Shown here piece by piece: positions 1-6,902 of a DNA stretch of 10,033 nt. Numbering within the stretch: the first letter of the stretch is position 1; the number at the start of each line of letters is the position of its first letter. Source of the DNA: Leucobacter sp. (GTDB taxonomy: Bacteria > Actinomycetota > Actinomycetes > Actinomycetales > Microbacteriaceae); the NCBI GenBank assembly GCA_012510755.1, contig JAAZHL010000051.1:1-10033 (forward strand), in the 5' to 3' direction. A program made the position numbers and the translations under genes. The notes under the pieces were generated by a model that saw nothing but the letters and a program-made list of their open reading frames with translations, did not search any database and had not been told where the DNA came from.

Positions 1-32
1 CCCCAACTGCTGCCTAAAGGGTTCGCGCGAAC

Positions 33-308
33 TTATACGGGCGTGCCGAAGAGAAACACGGTGACCCAGCCGAAGGCCTGGTCAAGTAGCCACACCAAGC
101 CCATCATGATGACCACGAAGGCCAGCACCACAAGCGTGTAGTTGATGAGCTCTTTACGAGTCGGCGTGACTACCTTTTTGAGTTCGGAGATGACCTGCTG
201 AATGAACAGCACGATGCGACCGAACCACGACTTCTTCTCGCGGTCAGCTTTTGCACGATCGACGAGTTCACCGCTGCTCGCGGGCCCCTCGACTTCATTG
301 CTGCTCAC
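33..308 (-). CDS. secE: SecE, preprotein translocase subunit
   Basis: Small membrane subunit of the SecYEG protein-export channel. From the chosen start it has 91 residues: a charged N-terminal cytoplasmic part, the conserved amphipathic region with the core VISELKKVVTPTRKEL typical of SecE, then one membrane segment (LVVLAFVVIMMGLVWLLD) and a short C-terminus ending in FGTPV. Length and single membrane span fit Gram-positive SecE. I chose GTG at 308 because AAAGGA (315-320) lies 6 nt upstream of it. An in-frame ATG at 323 would add five residues (MKGTP) but has only a weak AGG close to it, in the arm of a hairpin. tRNA-Trp lies just upstream on the same strand, a common actinobacterial order (tRNA-Trp, secE, nusG, rplK); nusG would be past the left edge. 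Function is firm; the start is open between 308 and 323. Confidence 0.93.
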   Translation of the reverse strand: MSSNEVEGPASSGELVDRAKADREKKSWFGRIVLFIQQVISELKKVVTPTRKELINYTLVVLAFVVIMMGLVWLLDQAFGWVTVFLFGTPV

Positions 309-326
309 AGGTGTTCCTTTCATCTG

Positions 327-352
327 CCTGGTCGCTCTCTCAAACGACCAGG
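327..352 (-). promoter_or_regulatory. Hairpin between tRNA-Trp and secE
   Basis: Perfect 8-bp inverted repeat (CCTGGTCG / CGACCAGG) with a 10-nt loop, starting 5 nt after the 3' end of tRNA-Trp and ending 3 nt before the upstream ATG candidate of secE. On the minus strand there is no T-run after it, so it does not look like a normal intrinsic terminator. It may mark a processing boundary between the tRNA and the secE mRNA, or act as a weak attenuator. It would also bury the only AGG in front of the ATG at 323, which supports the GTG start at 308. Confidence 0.45.
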
Positions 353-357
353 TATCG

Positions 358-430
358 CAGGGCGGACAGGACTCGAACCTGCAACCTACGGTTTTGGAGA
401 CCGTTGCGCTACCAATTGCGCCACCACCCT
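358..430 (-). tRNA. tRNA-Trp (CCA anticodon)
   Basis: A 73-nt cloverleaf on the minus strand. The acceptor arms AGGGTGG / CCGCCCT pair over 7 positions with one G-U. The anticodon stem ACGGT / ACCGT carries the loop CTCCAAA, giving anticodon CCA. The T-arm contains GGTTCGAGTCC. The discriminator base is G, as expected for bacterial tRNA-Trp. The terminal CCA is not encoded. It lies directly upstream of secE. Confidence 0.97.
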
Positions 431-486
431 CTGCGGTGTGCCTTCATTTTTTACTTCACTCTGCCGCCTGGCGATTTCGTGTCATT

Positions 487-515
487 TAGGCACAGAAAAG
501 TATGGCAGAAGTCAA
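487..515 (-). promoter_or_regulatory. Candidate promoter for tRNA-Trp/secE
   Basis: On the minus strand TTGACT (510-515) is followed after 17 nt by TGCCTA (487-492); the overlapping CCTAAA (485-490, 19-nt spacing) is an alternative -10. The -35 is good and the -10 is poor. It lies about 57 nt upstream of the mature tRNA-Trp 5' end. The rest of 431-714, between tRNA-Trp and the end of menB, shows no convincing gene or clear terminator. Confidence 0.4.
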
Positions 516-714
516 CTACCAGATAAGAGTTTACGCGATCGATGCCCGGTTGTCGAACTGAGTGCACGACAAGGATCGCTGGCGCTCATTCTCACAAACA
601 GCCGACGCCTCTCGACCCCCGCAACTGAGCCAACGCTCATGCCTCTGGAGCAGCTTGGCATGGCAATGCTCCACCGCGCGTGGTTCAGAAGCAGCGCGAA
701 GGGAGCGTCGAGAA

Positions 715-1635
715 TCAGTAGTAGTACGGGTATGGCGCCCAGTCTGGGTCACGCTTCTCAAGAAACGCGTCGCGCCCCTCAACTGCTTCGTCGGTGCCGT
801 ACGCGAGGCGCGTGGTCTCGCCGGCAAAGAGCTGTTGCCCCACAATTCCATCGTCGACCGCGTTGAACGCGTATTTCAGCATACGAATCGCGGTCGGCGA
901 CTTACCGAGAATGATACGAGCCCACTCAATACCCGTGCGTTCAAGTTCGTCGTGCGGCACCACCGCGTTGATGGCACCCAGCTCATAGGCACGTTGCGCC
1001 GAGTATTCCTTGGCCAAGAAAAAGATCTCACGCGCGGCTTTCTGACCAATCTGGCGCGCAAAGTAGGCGCTGCCATACCCCGCGTCGAATGAGCCAACAT
1101 CGGCGTCGGTCTGCTTAAACTTGCCGTGCTCGGCACTCGCGATCGACAGGTCACATACGACGTTGAGCGAATGCCCCCCACCGGCGGCCCACCCAGGCAC
1201 AAGTGCGATGACCACTTTGGGCATGAACCGAATTAAACGCTGCACCTCGAGAATGTGCAGTCGGCCCGCACGGGCCTTCGACTCGGCAGCTGACACCTCG
1301 GTCTCAGATTCCGCGTACTTGTAGCCGTCTCGGCCGCGAATACGTTGGTCGCCGCCCGAACAGAACGCCCAGCCGCCGTCTTTGGGGCTTGGCCCGTTTC
1401 CTGTCAGCAGCACGACCCCGACCCGCGGGTTTACACGCACGCGCTCAAGCGCATCGTACAACTCGTCGACCGTATGCGGACGAAACGCATTGCGCACCTC
1501 GGGTCGGTCGAACGCGATACGCGCAATCGCTCCGTCGTTGCTGAGGTGCGCGGTGATGTCAGTGTACGAGTCGGCACCAGGCGCCACCTGCCACTGGGTC
1601 GGGTCAAAGAGATCTGAAACCTGCTTGTCGCTCAT
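715..1635 (-). CDS. menB: 1,4-dihydroxy-2-naphthoyl-CoA synthase (MenB)
   Basis: Crotonase-superfamily enzyme that closes the ring of o-succinylbenzoyl-CoA to give DHNA-CoA in menaquinone synthesis; cytoplasmic. The 306-residue protein carries the family signatures: FCSGGDQ (91-96), GWAAGGGHSLNVVCDLSIAS (148-167, oxyanion-hole region), QTDADVGSFDAGYGS (175-189) and the C-terminal DPDWAPYPYYY. D177, S182 and Y279 sit where the catalytic Asp, Ser and Tyr of Mycobacterium tuberculosis MenB are found, with a constant offset of 8. The Asp in QTD (Gly in E. coli MenB) marks the type II enzyme, which does not need bicarbonate. The ATG at 1635 follows a short AAGG. It is divergent from menC across 111 bp. 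The order fits a shared menaquinone locus; no other men gene is in the window. Confidence 0.97.
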   Translation of the reverse strand: MSDKQVSDLFDPTQWQVAPGADSYTDITAHLSNDGAIARIAFDRPEVRNAFRPHTVDELYDALERVRVNPRVGVVLLTGNGPSPKDGGWAFCSGGDQRIRGRDGYKYAESETEVSAAESKARAGRLHILEVQRLIRFMPKVVIALVPGWAAGGGHSLNVVCDLSIASAEHGKFKQTDADVGSFDAGYGSAYFARQIGQKAAREIFFLAKEYSAQRAYELGAINAVVPHDELERTGIEWARIILGKSPTAIRMLKYAFNAVDDGIVGQQLFAGETTRLAYGTDEAVEGRDAFLEKRDPDWAPYPYYY

Positions 1636-1746
1636 GCCCTTAGCTTATTGGTCTTGCCGCACCGCGGCGATCTCACCGCACCTTGAGCTAGGCCCCGCAA
1701 GCACGACCACGAGCGTGAGCATGACCAACAATGCGAAGATTGAGGC

Positions 1747-2901
1747 ATGCCAAGCACCTCGCGCAACGCAGCCAACTCAGACGTCGCCGCTCCGTGGTGG
1801 CCGACACTCAGTGAATTGCTTGAACGCGTACACATCGTTTCTCTCGCTACCCGCACACAATTTCGTGGCATTCGGACCCGCGAAGCGGCCCTGTTCGAAG
1901 GCCCGAATGGCGCGAGCGAGTTCTCGCCGTTTCTCGAGTACGCCGATGGCGAAGCCGCAGCATGGCTCGCCGCCGCAATCGAATACGGGTGGGGCACGCT
2001 ACCCCCGCTGCGGCGGTCGCGCGTTGAGGTCAACGCCACGGTGCCCGCGGTGGCAGCAGGCGAGGTCGCAGACGTGCTGGCCCGTTTCGAGGGGTGCACC
2101 ACCGCCAAGGTGAAGGTTGCCGAGAAGGGGCAGAGCCTCGACGACGACATCGCCCGGGTGCGCGCCGTGCGCGAGCTGATGGGCGACAACGCGCTGGTGC
2201 GCATCGATGCGAACGGCGGGTGGAGCGTTGACGAGGCTGAGCGCGCACTGACCGCACTCGCAGAGTTTGATCTCGACTACGCCGAGCAGCCGTGCATGAG
2301 CATCGACGAGCTTGTTGTGGTGCGCCGCCGGCTCACAATCACCAGTGGTGCGAGCAGCACGAGTGACACCGGCAACAGCGCGAGCGTCAGCAGCGCGGCC
2401 AGCGCCGACCGCCCCACCCCGCTCGTGCGAATCGCCGCAGACGAAAGTGTGCGCAAAGCCAGCGACCCGCTCGCGGTCGCGAGATCTGGTGCCGCCGACC
2501 TGCTCATCGTAAAAGCACAACCACTCGGCGGCATCACCCGCGCGATTGACATTATCGCCGCGGCGGGGCTGCCCGCGGTCGTCTCAAGCGCACTCGACAC
2601 GAGCGTCGGTATCGGCATGGGGCTGCACCTCGCCGCCGCGCTGCCCGAAGCAAGCGTCGACTCCCCGCTCGGCCCGGGGGTCGGGCTCGCAGGAGCCTGC
2701 GGCCTCGGCACCGTCGCGCTCCTCGACGGCGACGTCACCAACGAGTCGCTGTTGCCGCAGCACGGGGGAATCACCGTACGCAGGCCTACGCTTGACCCCA
2801 ACAAACTCGCACATAACCAAGCAACATCCGACCGACAACAGTGGTGGCGCGACAGAATTAGGCGGTGCTACGCCCTGTTAGTCGCCGGCGCGACACCATA
2901 A
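1747..2901 (+). CDS. menC: o-Succinylbenzoate synthase (MenC)
   Basis: Enolase-superfamily dehydratase that converts SHCHC to o-succinylbenzoate in menaquinone synthesis. The capping domain (about 22-95) contains FRGIRTREAALFEG. The barrel has the expected catalytic set: KVK (K121, K123), RIDANGGW (metal ligand D154), AEQP (E180), AADES (D232) and LLIVKAQPLGG (K256). At 384 residues it is longer than usual actinobacterial MenC (about 320-335 from memory). Part of the excess is a Ser/Thr/Ala-rich low-complexity stretch at about 196-225 (2332-2421), between EQP and ADES; the rest is N- and C-terminal extension. The ATG at 1747 directly follows an in-frame TGA (1741-1743), so no longer start exists. 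There is no good Shine-Dalgarno, only GAGG too close to the ATG. The last 44 bp overlap the end of the convergent DUF2207-type gene. Confidence 0.94.
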   Translation: MPSTSRNAANSDVAAPWWPTLSELLERVHIVSLATRTQFRGIRTREAALFEGPNGASEFSPFLEYADGEAAAWLAAAIEYGWGTLPPLRRSRVEVNATVPAVAAGEVADVLARFEGCTTAKVKVAEKGQSLDDDIARVRAVRELMGDNALVRIDANGGWSVDEAERALTALAEFDLDYAEQPCMSIDELVVVRRRLTITSGASSTSDTGNSASVSSAASADRPTPLVRIAADESVRKASDPLAVARSGAADLLIVKAQPLGGITRAIDIIAAAGLPAVVSSALDTSVGIGMGLHLAAALPEASVDSPLGPGVGLAGACGLGTVALLDGDVTNESLLPQHGGITVRRPTLDPNKLAHNQATSDRQQWWRDRIRRCYALLVAGATP

Positions 2902-5900
2902 CTATTTGCGCGGTCACTGACGCGATCAAAGCGACGCCAACCCAAATTGCGACCCAACCTTGAGCGCTACCACCAGCCATCGACATGACCGTCCACATGA
3001 ACAACACGCACTGCGCCACAAACAAGATCGGAATCGTCGCAAACGAGGTCAGCGAGAGCGATGCGCTCGCCTGCCCATGCCACCTGATGGCCACCACAAG
3101 AATGACGAGCGAGAAAATCATGATGAGCCCCGCCAGTGCAAGCATGATCGCATAGGGCGACCAATACTTCGAGAAGTACTGCTCAGCAGCGCCCTTCTCG
3201 ATGCCGGTAAATGTGCCGTCTGCAAAGCGCAGCAGCACCCCGAGGTCGTCTCTCAGACCGAACTCAAACCTATTCGCTGCAGCGTTCAGCTCAGCATCGA
3301 TCATGAACTCCTCGACTGGCTCGTCGCCATACACCCGAGGCCTGAGCTGCATCTCGTCAACGTCGATTGAGGCCACAAGTGAGCCGTCAGCGGAGAGGCT
3401 TTCTGATCCTAGTCGCACATCATAGGCCCCGCCCTTTTCGTACGGATAACCGATGCTCTCAATCACCCACGGCAGCGAAACGTTGCCCCGTTCGTGCGGT
3501 ACTCGCGGCCGATCGAAGTCGAAATCGATCCACCCGGCGTGCTTCACCTGGTCGACCAAATCTTGAGCAATCGTGAACGTCACACGAATCGGCCGCACAG
3601 GCGCGGTGCCATCGAAGGCGTTCGAAGGGTTCGTGTAGTACGTGTCATCCCAGAACGAAAGCAAACCTGCCCAGCGCACCTCTTGGTAACTGCTGTTGAT
3701 ATCGCTGCGGTCGACGGCTGCGCTATGCAGCGTGTACCTGACTTCGAAGGTGTGCTCGCCCCCAAGCACCTCTTGCATTTGGGTGTGCAGCACGGTGCTA
3801 TTCGTGTGCTCGTGCTCGAACTGCCGATATGGCACCTGGGCGCCATCAAGCGTGACCGACGTGAGCTCAAAGCCCCGGTCTTGTCCGAGCCGAGTTGTTG
3901 TCCACTCACGCTCAAACTGCGGCGCCACCGCCGAATTGTCGTCAAACAACACGGTCAGATGCTCGACAACCTCGATCAGCGCTTGCCCTTCGGGGCTGCG
4001 CGAAAGTTCTGCCTCAAGTTCGAAGCCGGTGATCTGCGTATAGAACGTGCCCGTGAGGTCGCTGTATTGGGTCACATGCCTCATGTCGATGTCGTAAGGC
4101 GCGGGCTTCGTAGACACCGTCACGATCGAAGTCGTGAGCACCGCAAGCGCAGCCACAAACCCGAGCAAGGCAGGCACCGAGATGAAATCTTTGGTGCGCC
4201 AGTTCTGCCCCAGGCTACGATCGCCAGTCTCACGCACGGCATGCGTGTAGATCGCTTGACCGGCCTGGCGCGGCGATTCAAAAAGCACCGCATATGGCAG
4301 CAGCTTGTCGTCAAGCGGGCCACGGTCGAGCAGGCGGGTCGCCCTCGCCCAGACATCGATTCCCTTGAGTTGCTGCATTGTTAGCGCGCCTTCGGGCGTG
4401 AGCGGCCGCGGCCGCCACACCAACACCACAATCACAAGCGCGAGCACGGTCGACACGAGCACGAAAACCGCCGGCCACCAGATGACCAACAGAATGACCT
4501 GGTGTGAGAGCTGACGCAGCAGCCCCCATTGCAGCAGCGTGATGGCGAGCGGCGCGAGCAGAAACGTGTCACGAATATAACTATTCGGCACCCAGCGAAG
4601 CTCTTGCTTCACCGTCACATCATTTGCGGCCCAACCCGCGGTGCGCAGCATGACTGCGTAGAGGCTGCCGATTCTTCCTGCGCGCTGTGCTGCCTCGGCG
4701 ACCCGAATCAGCCAGCGCTTGCGAACCAGTTCAGTGCGGCGTGCGCTCTTGGCGTTGAGTAGTTTCTTTGAAGATTTGTTGGGCTTTCGCTTGCCACTCT
4801 TTGTGAGGGAGCTGCCCTGCCCCATCGCGACGGTGTCAGCAGCGGCACCCTTGTCACCGACGTCGCCGACATCACCAACGAGCGCCGAAACGAGTTCGTC
4901 GTGCCGACGATTGCCAAGCAAGTGTGCTGCGCGCGCAGGTGAGAGGTCGTCTGGTGGTTCATTGCGAGGCAGGTACCAAGGATCGCCCGCACTGTCTGCC
5001 CACACAATGCGCCTGGCGGCCAGCGCAAACAGCAGCAGCACCAGCAGAAACGCAATCGGTATGAGCGGACCCCAACTTTGCAGCCAGAACAGCCCGGTCG
5101 TTGGCGGCAGGGTGAACGTGTCGGGCTTAAATGCGACGATCAACCAGACGTCCGAGTTCGGTGGCAGCGAATCGTCATTGCTGAATGAATAGCTGACGCC
5201 AAAGGCGCTTTCGCCTTCTGGGCTCAGCCACTCGGTGCCGCTGACCAGCAACCAGCCGACATAGGCGCGGGGCTGCCGCATGAGCGCATCGTTCACCTCA
5301 TGCGACAGGGTCAACGAGACCTCGATGCCTTTCATCGCCTGCGGCCAAGTGGGCGCGAACAGAGGCCACGACCACTTGTCTGCTTCGCGCCCAGTCGCGT
5401 CATCAATGTCCATCGACACGAGATGATGCAGGGTGTAGTGAAACTCAATCTGAGCGGTGCCATCAAACTTTTCGCCGTCGGCTCGGCTGACCCTGATGCT
5501 CGTAGTGGTCGGTTTGCGGTCTACGGTGACCGCTGCCTTGGCACCGTCAACAGTGACCTCACCCAGCGCGAACTCAACGTCGCGGCCCTGATATTCGGTA
5601 ACGAGCACGCGCTCGACGTTCGACTCAGGGCCATTCGTGAAGTTTGCAACGTAGCTCTCACGAACCTGTGCAACAAACTCGCCCCCGTCACCACGCGAGA
5701 CTTCGTAGTCAATTTCAACATCGGTCGCGATCCAGTCGACCGTTTTGATGTCCGCCGAGTCAATAACCTCATCGAACGTCATGGGCTGGTTGATGATCGG
5801 CCCTACCAACAGAAAGAGGCCGATGATGCCAACAAGACACCAGAAGAAACGAATCGTGTAACGCAGCGACAGATTGCCTCGCGCGCGCAGCCTGGCCTCG

Positions 5901-6067
5901 ACTGCGGTGAACACTTTCGCGAGCCAGCGAAAGAGCGGAGTGTGTGCGGGCTGAGGGTCGGGTATGCGCCCCGAGTTCAGCAGATCGGGGTCAGAACCCG
6001 CAAGGTCGAAGAAGTCGGGCGAGGGGAGCTTCTGTTTGTCCCTCTTCGATCTTGCGCCCATACCCAC
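2858..6067 (-). CDS. Large DUF2207-type membrane protein
   Basis: A 1069-residue multi-pass membrane protein whose molecular role is unknown. In order: a charged cytoplasmic N-terminus (1-69); a membrane segment (about 72-92); a beta-rich extracellular region (about 95-325) of DUF2207 type, with WPLFAPTWPQAMKGIEV; a membrane segment (332-351); a cytoplasmic loop with the typical PRNEPPDDLSPARAAHLLGN (367-386); a Lys/Ser-rich linker (418-442); two membrane segments near 500-518 and 523-551; and one at 629-651. A second region similar in style to the first follows (656-965: PYDIDMRHVTQYSDL, WAGLLSFWDD), then three membrane segments (971-994, 1006-1030, 1037-1057). So it looks like a tandem DUF2207 arrangement. 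GTG at 6067 is favoured by AAGG 6 nt upstream; ATG at 6061 is possible. It lies 40 bp downstream of apt, probably in the same transcript. Confidence 0.86.
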   Translation of the reverse strand: MGMGARSKRDKQKLPSPDFFDLAGSDPDLLNSGRIPDPQPAHTPLFRWLAKVFTAVEARLRARGNLSLRYTIRFFWCLVGIIGLFLLVGPIINQPMTFDEVIDSADIKTVDWIATDVEIDYEVSRGDGGEFVAQVRESYVANFTNGPESNVERVLVTEYQGRDVEFALGEVTVDGAKAAVTVDRKPTTTSIRVSRADGEKFDGTAQIEFHYTLHHLVSMDIDDATGREADKWSWPLFAPTWPQAMKGIEVSLTLSHEVNDALMRQPRAYVGWLLVSGTEWLSPEGESAFGVSYSFSNDDSLPPNSDVWLIVAFKPDTFTLPPTTGLFWLQSWGPLIPIAFLLVLLLFALAARRIVWADSAGDPWYLPRNEPPDDLSPARAAHLLGNRRHDELVSALVGDVGDVGDKGAAADTVAMGQGSSLTKSGKRKPNKSSKKLLNAKSARRTELVRKRWLIRVAEAAQRAGRIGSLYAVMLRTAGWAANDVTVKQELRWVPNSYIRDTFLLAPLAITLLQWGLLRQLSHQVILLVIWWPAVFVLVSTVLALVIVVLVWRPRPLTPEGALTMQQLKGIDVWARATRLLDRGPLDDKLLPYAVLFESPRQAGQAIYTHAVRETGDRSLGQNWRTKDFISVPALLGFVAALAVLTTSIVTVSTKPAPYDIDMRHVTQYSDLTGTFYTQITGFELEAELSRSPEGQALIEVVEHLTVLFDDNSAVAPQFEREWTTTRLGQDRGFELTSVTLDGAQVPYRQFEHEHTNSTVLHTQMQEVLGGEHTFEVRYTLHSAAVDRSDINSSYQEVRWAGLLSFWDDTYYTNPSNAFDGTAPVRPIRVTFTIAQDLVDQVKHAGWIDFDFDRPRVPHERGNVSLPWVIESIGYPYEKGGAYDVRLGSESLSADGSLVASIDVDEMQLRPRVYGDEPVEEFMIDAELNAAANRFEFGLRDDLGVLLRFADGTFTGIEKGAAEQYFSKYWSPYAIMLALAGLIMIFSLVILVVAIRWHGQASASLSLTSFATIPILFVAQCVLFMWTVMSMAGGSAQGWVAIWVGVALIASVTAQIVMVSRRRLTGRSTA

Positions 6068-6107
6068 TAGCTACCTTGCCCTCAGTTTGCTCACCTGCAG
6101 TGAACAC

Positions 6108-6644
6108 TTAGCTGCGAAAGACGGTGTGCAACGGGTGAGAATCCACGCGGGATCGCCCATTCAGATCAGCAATCTCAAACAGCACGGCCGTGCCACACAC
6201 CGGGTAGCCAAGTTGCTCAAGCATGTCGAGTGATGCCTCTACCGTCCCGCCTGTCGCGAGCACATCGTCGATCAGCAGCACACGCGTGCCCGGCTGCAGG
6301 TCAGCATGCATCTCGATGGTGGCGGTGCCGTACTCGAGCGAATAGTCAATGCTCATGGCCGGCTGCGGCAGCTTGCCGGCTTTACGTACCGGAACCACGC
6401 CCTTGCCCGATGCATAGCCAGCTGCGCTCGCGAGCAAAAACCCGCGCGCTTCGATGCCAGCGACCACATCAAACTCACCCTCGAAGGGGGCGATCAATGC
6501 GTCGATCGTCGCTTTGAAGGCCTCACCATCGGCGAGCAGCGGGGTGATGTCTCGAAACAGGATTCCCGGGCTGGGGTAATCAGCGATTTCACGAATCAAC
6601 GATTCGGCGCGGGCGAGAGCTGGGGTCAGAAGTTCGGTTGACAC
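6108..6644 (-). CDS. apt: Adenine phosphoribosyltransferase
   Basis: Purine salvage enzyme: adenine + PRPP to AMP + PPi; cytoplasmic. The 178-residue protein has the typical APRT features: DYPSPGILFRDITPLL (22-37), the adenine-side motif IEARGF (64-69), flexible-loop residues VRKAGKLP (86-93) and the PRPP-binding signature VLLIDDVLATGGT (122-134). Length is normal for bacterial Apt. The start is GTG at 6644 (MSTELL), without a Shine-Dalgarno. TAACCT, a possible -10, ends 6 nt before the GTG, so a leaderless mRNA is plausible. It is followed after 40 bp by the DUF2207-type gene on the same strand. In many actinobacteria apt sits between secDF and relA (from memory); here it does not. Confidence 0.96.
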   Translation of the reverse strand: MSTELLTPALARAESLIREIADYPSPGILFRDITPLLADGEAFKATIDALIAPFEGEFDVVAGIEARGFLLASAAGYASGKGVVPVRKAGKLPQPAMSIDYSLEYGTATIEMHADLQPGTRVLLIDDVLATGGTVEASLDMLEQLGYPVCGTAVLFEIADLNGRSRVDSHPLHTVFRS

Positions 6645-6648
6645 CTAG

Positions 6649-6661
6649 CCAGGTTACCTGG
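6649..6661. promoter_or_regulatory. Inverted repeat at the apt start
   Basis: CCAGGT-T-ACCTGG, a perfect 6-bp inverted repeat around one base, 4 bp upstream of the apt GTG. On the minus strand it contains TAACCT, which matches the actinobacterial TANNNT -10 pattern and is placed so that transcription would start at the GTG. A repressor bound here would cover the promoter. The -35 region is not recognisable. Confidence 0.35.
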
Positions 6662-6771
6662 TCTCGCAATTGCAGGGGTGCGATACACAAGTGGTGCCCC
6701 CTCCCAGCGGGCGCGCAGCGCAGTCATCGTCATGAAAATCGCTGGCCACAACCATGGGCCACACTCGTCAA

Positions 6772-6801
6772 TTTCCATTTCTCAAAAGAATCAGGTAAAG
6801 T
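6772..6801 (+). promoter_or_regulatory. Candidate promoter of tRNA-Arg
   Basis: TTTCCA (6772-6777), 18 nt, TAAAGT (6796-6801); transcription would start near 6808, about 18 nt before the mature tRNA. A 9-bp perfect inverted repeat (ATTTCTCAA 6777-6785 / TTGAGAAAT 6810-6818) flanks the -10 box. A small hairpin, GTTGA-GAAA-TCAAC (6809-6822), precedes the tRNA. In 6662-6771, between apt and this promoter, I see no gene. Confidence 0.4.
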
Positions 6802-6825
6802 CTGTGAGGTTGAGAAATCAACAAT

Positions 6826-6902
6826 GCGCCCCTAGCTCAGCTGGATAGAGCATCTGACTACGGATCAGAAGGTCGGGGGTTCGAATCCCTCGGGGCGCGC
6901 CA
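6826..6902 (+). tRNA. tRNA-Arg (ACG anticodon), CCA encoded
   Basis: Complete cloverleaf: acceptor arms GCGCCCC / GGGGCGC pair perfectly, D-arm GCTC/GAGC, anticodon stem TCTGA/TCAGA with loop CTACGGA (anticodon ACG at 6860-6862), variable region AGGTC, T-arm GGGGG-TTCGAAT-CCCTC, discriminator G (6899) and CCA at 6900-6902. Unlike tRNA-Trp in this window, the CCA is encoded. The gene is intact although an element is inserted at its 3' side, as is usual when the element carries a copy of the tRNA 3' part. Confidence 0.97.
6853..6902. other. Probable attachment site (element left end)
   Basis: Inferred from context. Everything left of the tRNA-Arg is core genome. Everything right of it has phage-like order (repressor, Cro-like gene, moron, replication initiator) and a different base composition. 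Tyrosine integrases often cross over between the anticodon loop and the 3' end of a tRNA gene. The exact core cannot be set because the other end of the element, which should repeat this sequence, lies outside the window. Confidence 0.6.

Noticed and set aside
431..714. Reading frames on both strands between tRNA-Trp and menB
   Set aside because: Arg/Ser-rich, no recognisable domain, no good start site; typical of non-coding GC-rich DNA.
1645..1722. Short hydrophobic reading frame (25 residues, MLTLVVVLAG...) on the minus strand just upstream of menB
   Set aside because: No Shine-Dalgarno, very short, and it lies in the men intergenic region; more likely chance than a leader peptide.
2277..2520. 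Minus-strand frame with a membrane-like Leu/Ala/Val stretch opposite the MenC insertion
   Set aside because: It is the complement of the Ser/Ala-rich insertion; no start site and no link to a gene. MenC on the plus strand has all its catalytic residues.
4853..4880. Short tandem repeat encoding VGDVGDVGD in the DUF2207-type protein
   Set aside because: Three small units in a cytoplasmic linker; ordinary slippage, no sign of function.
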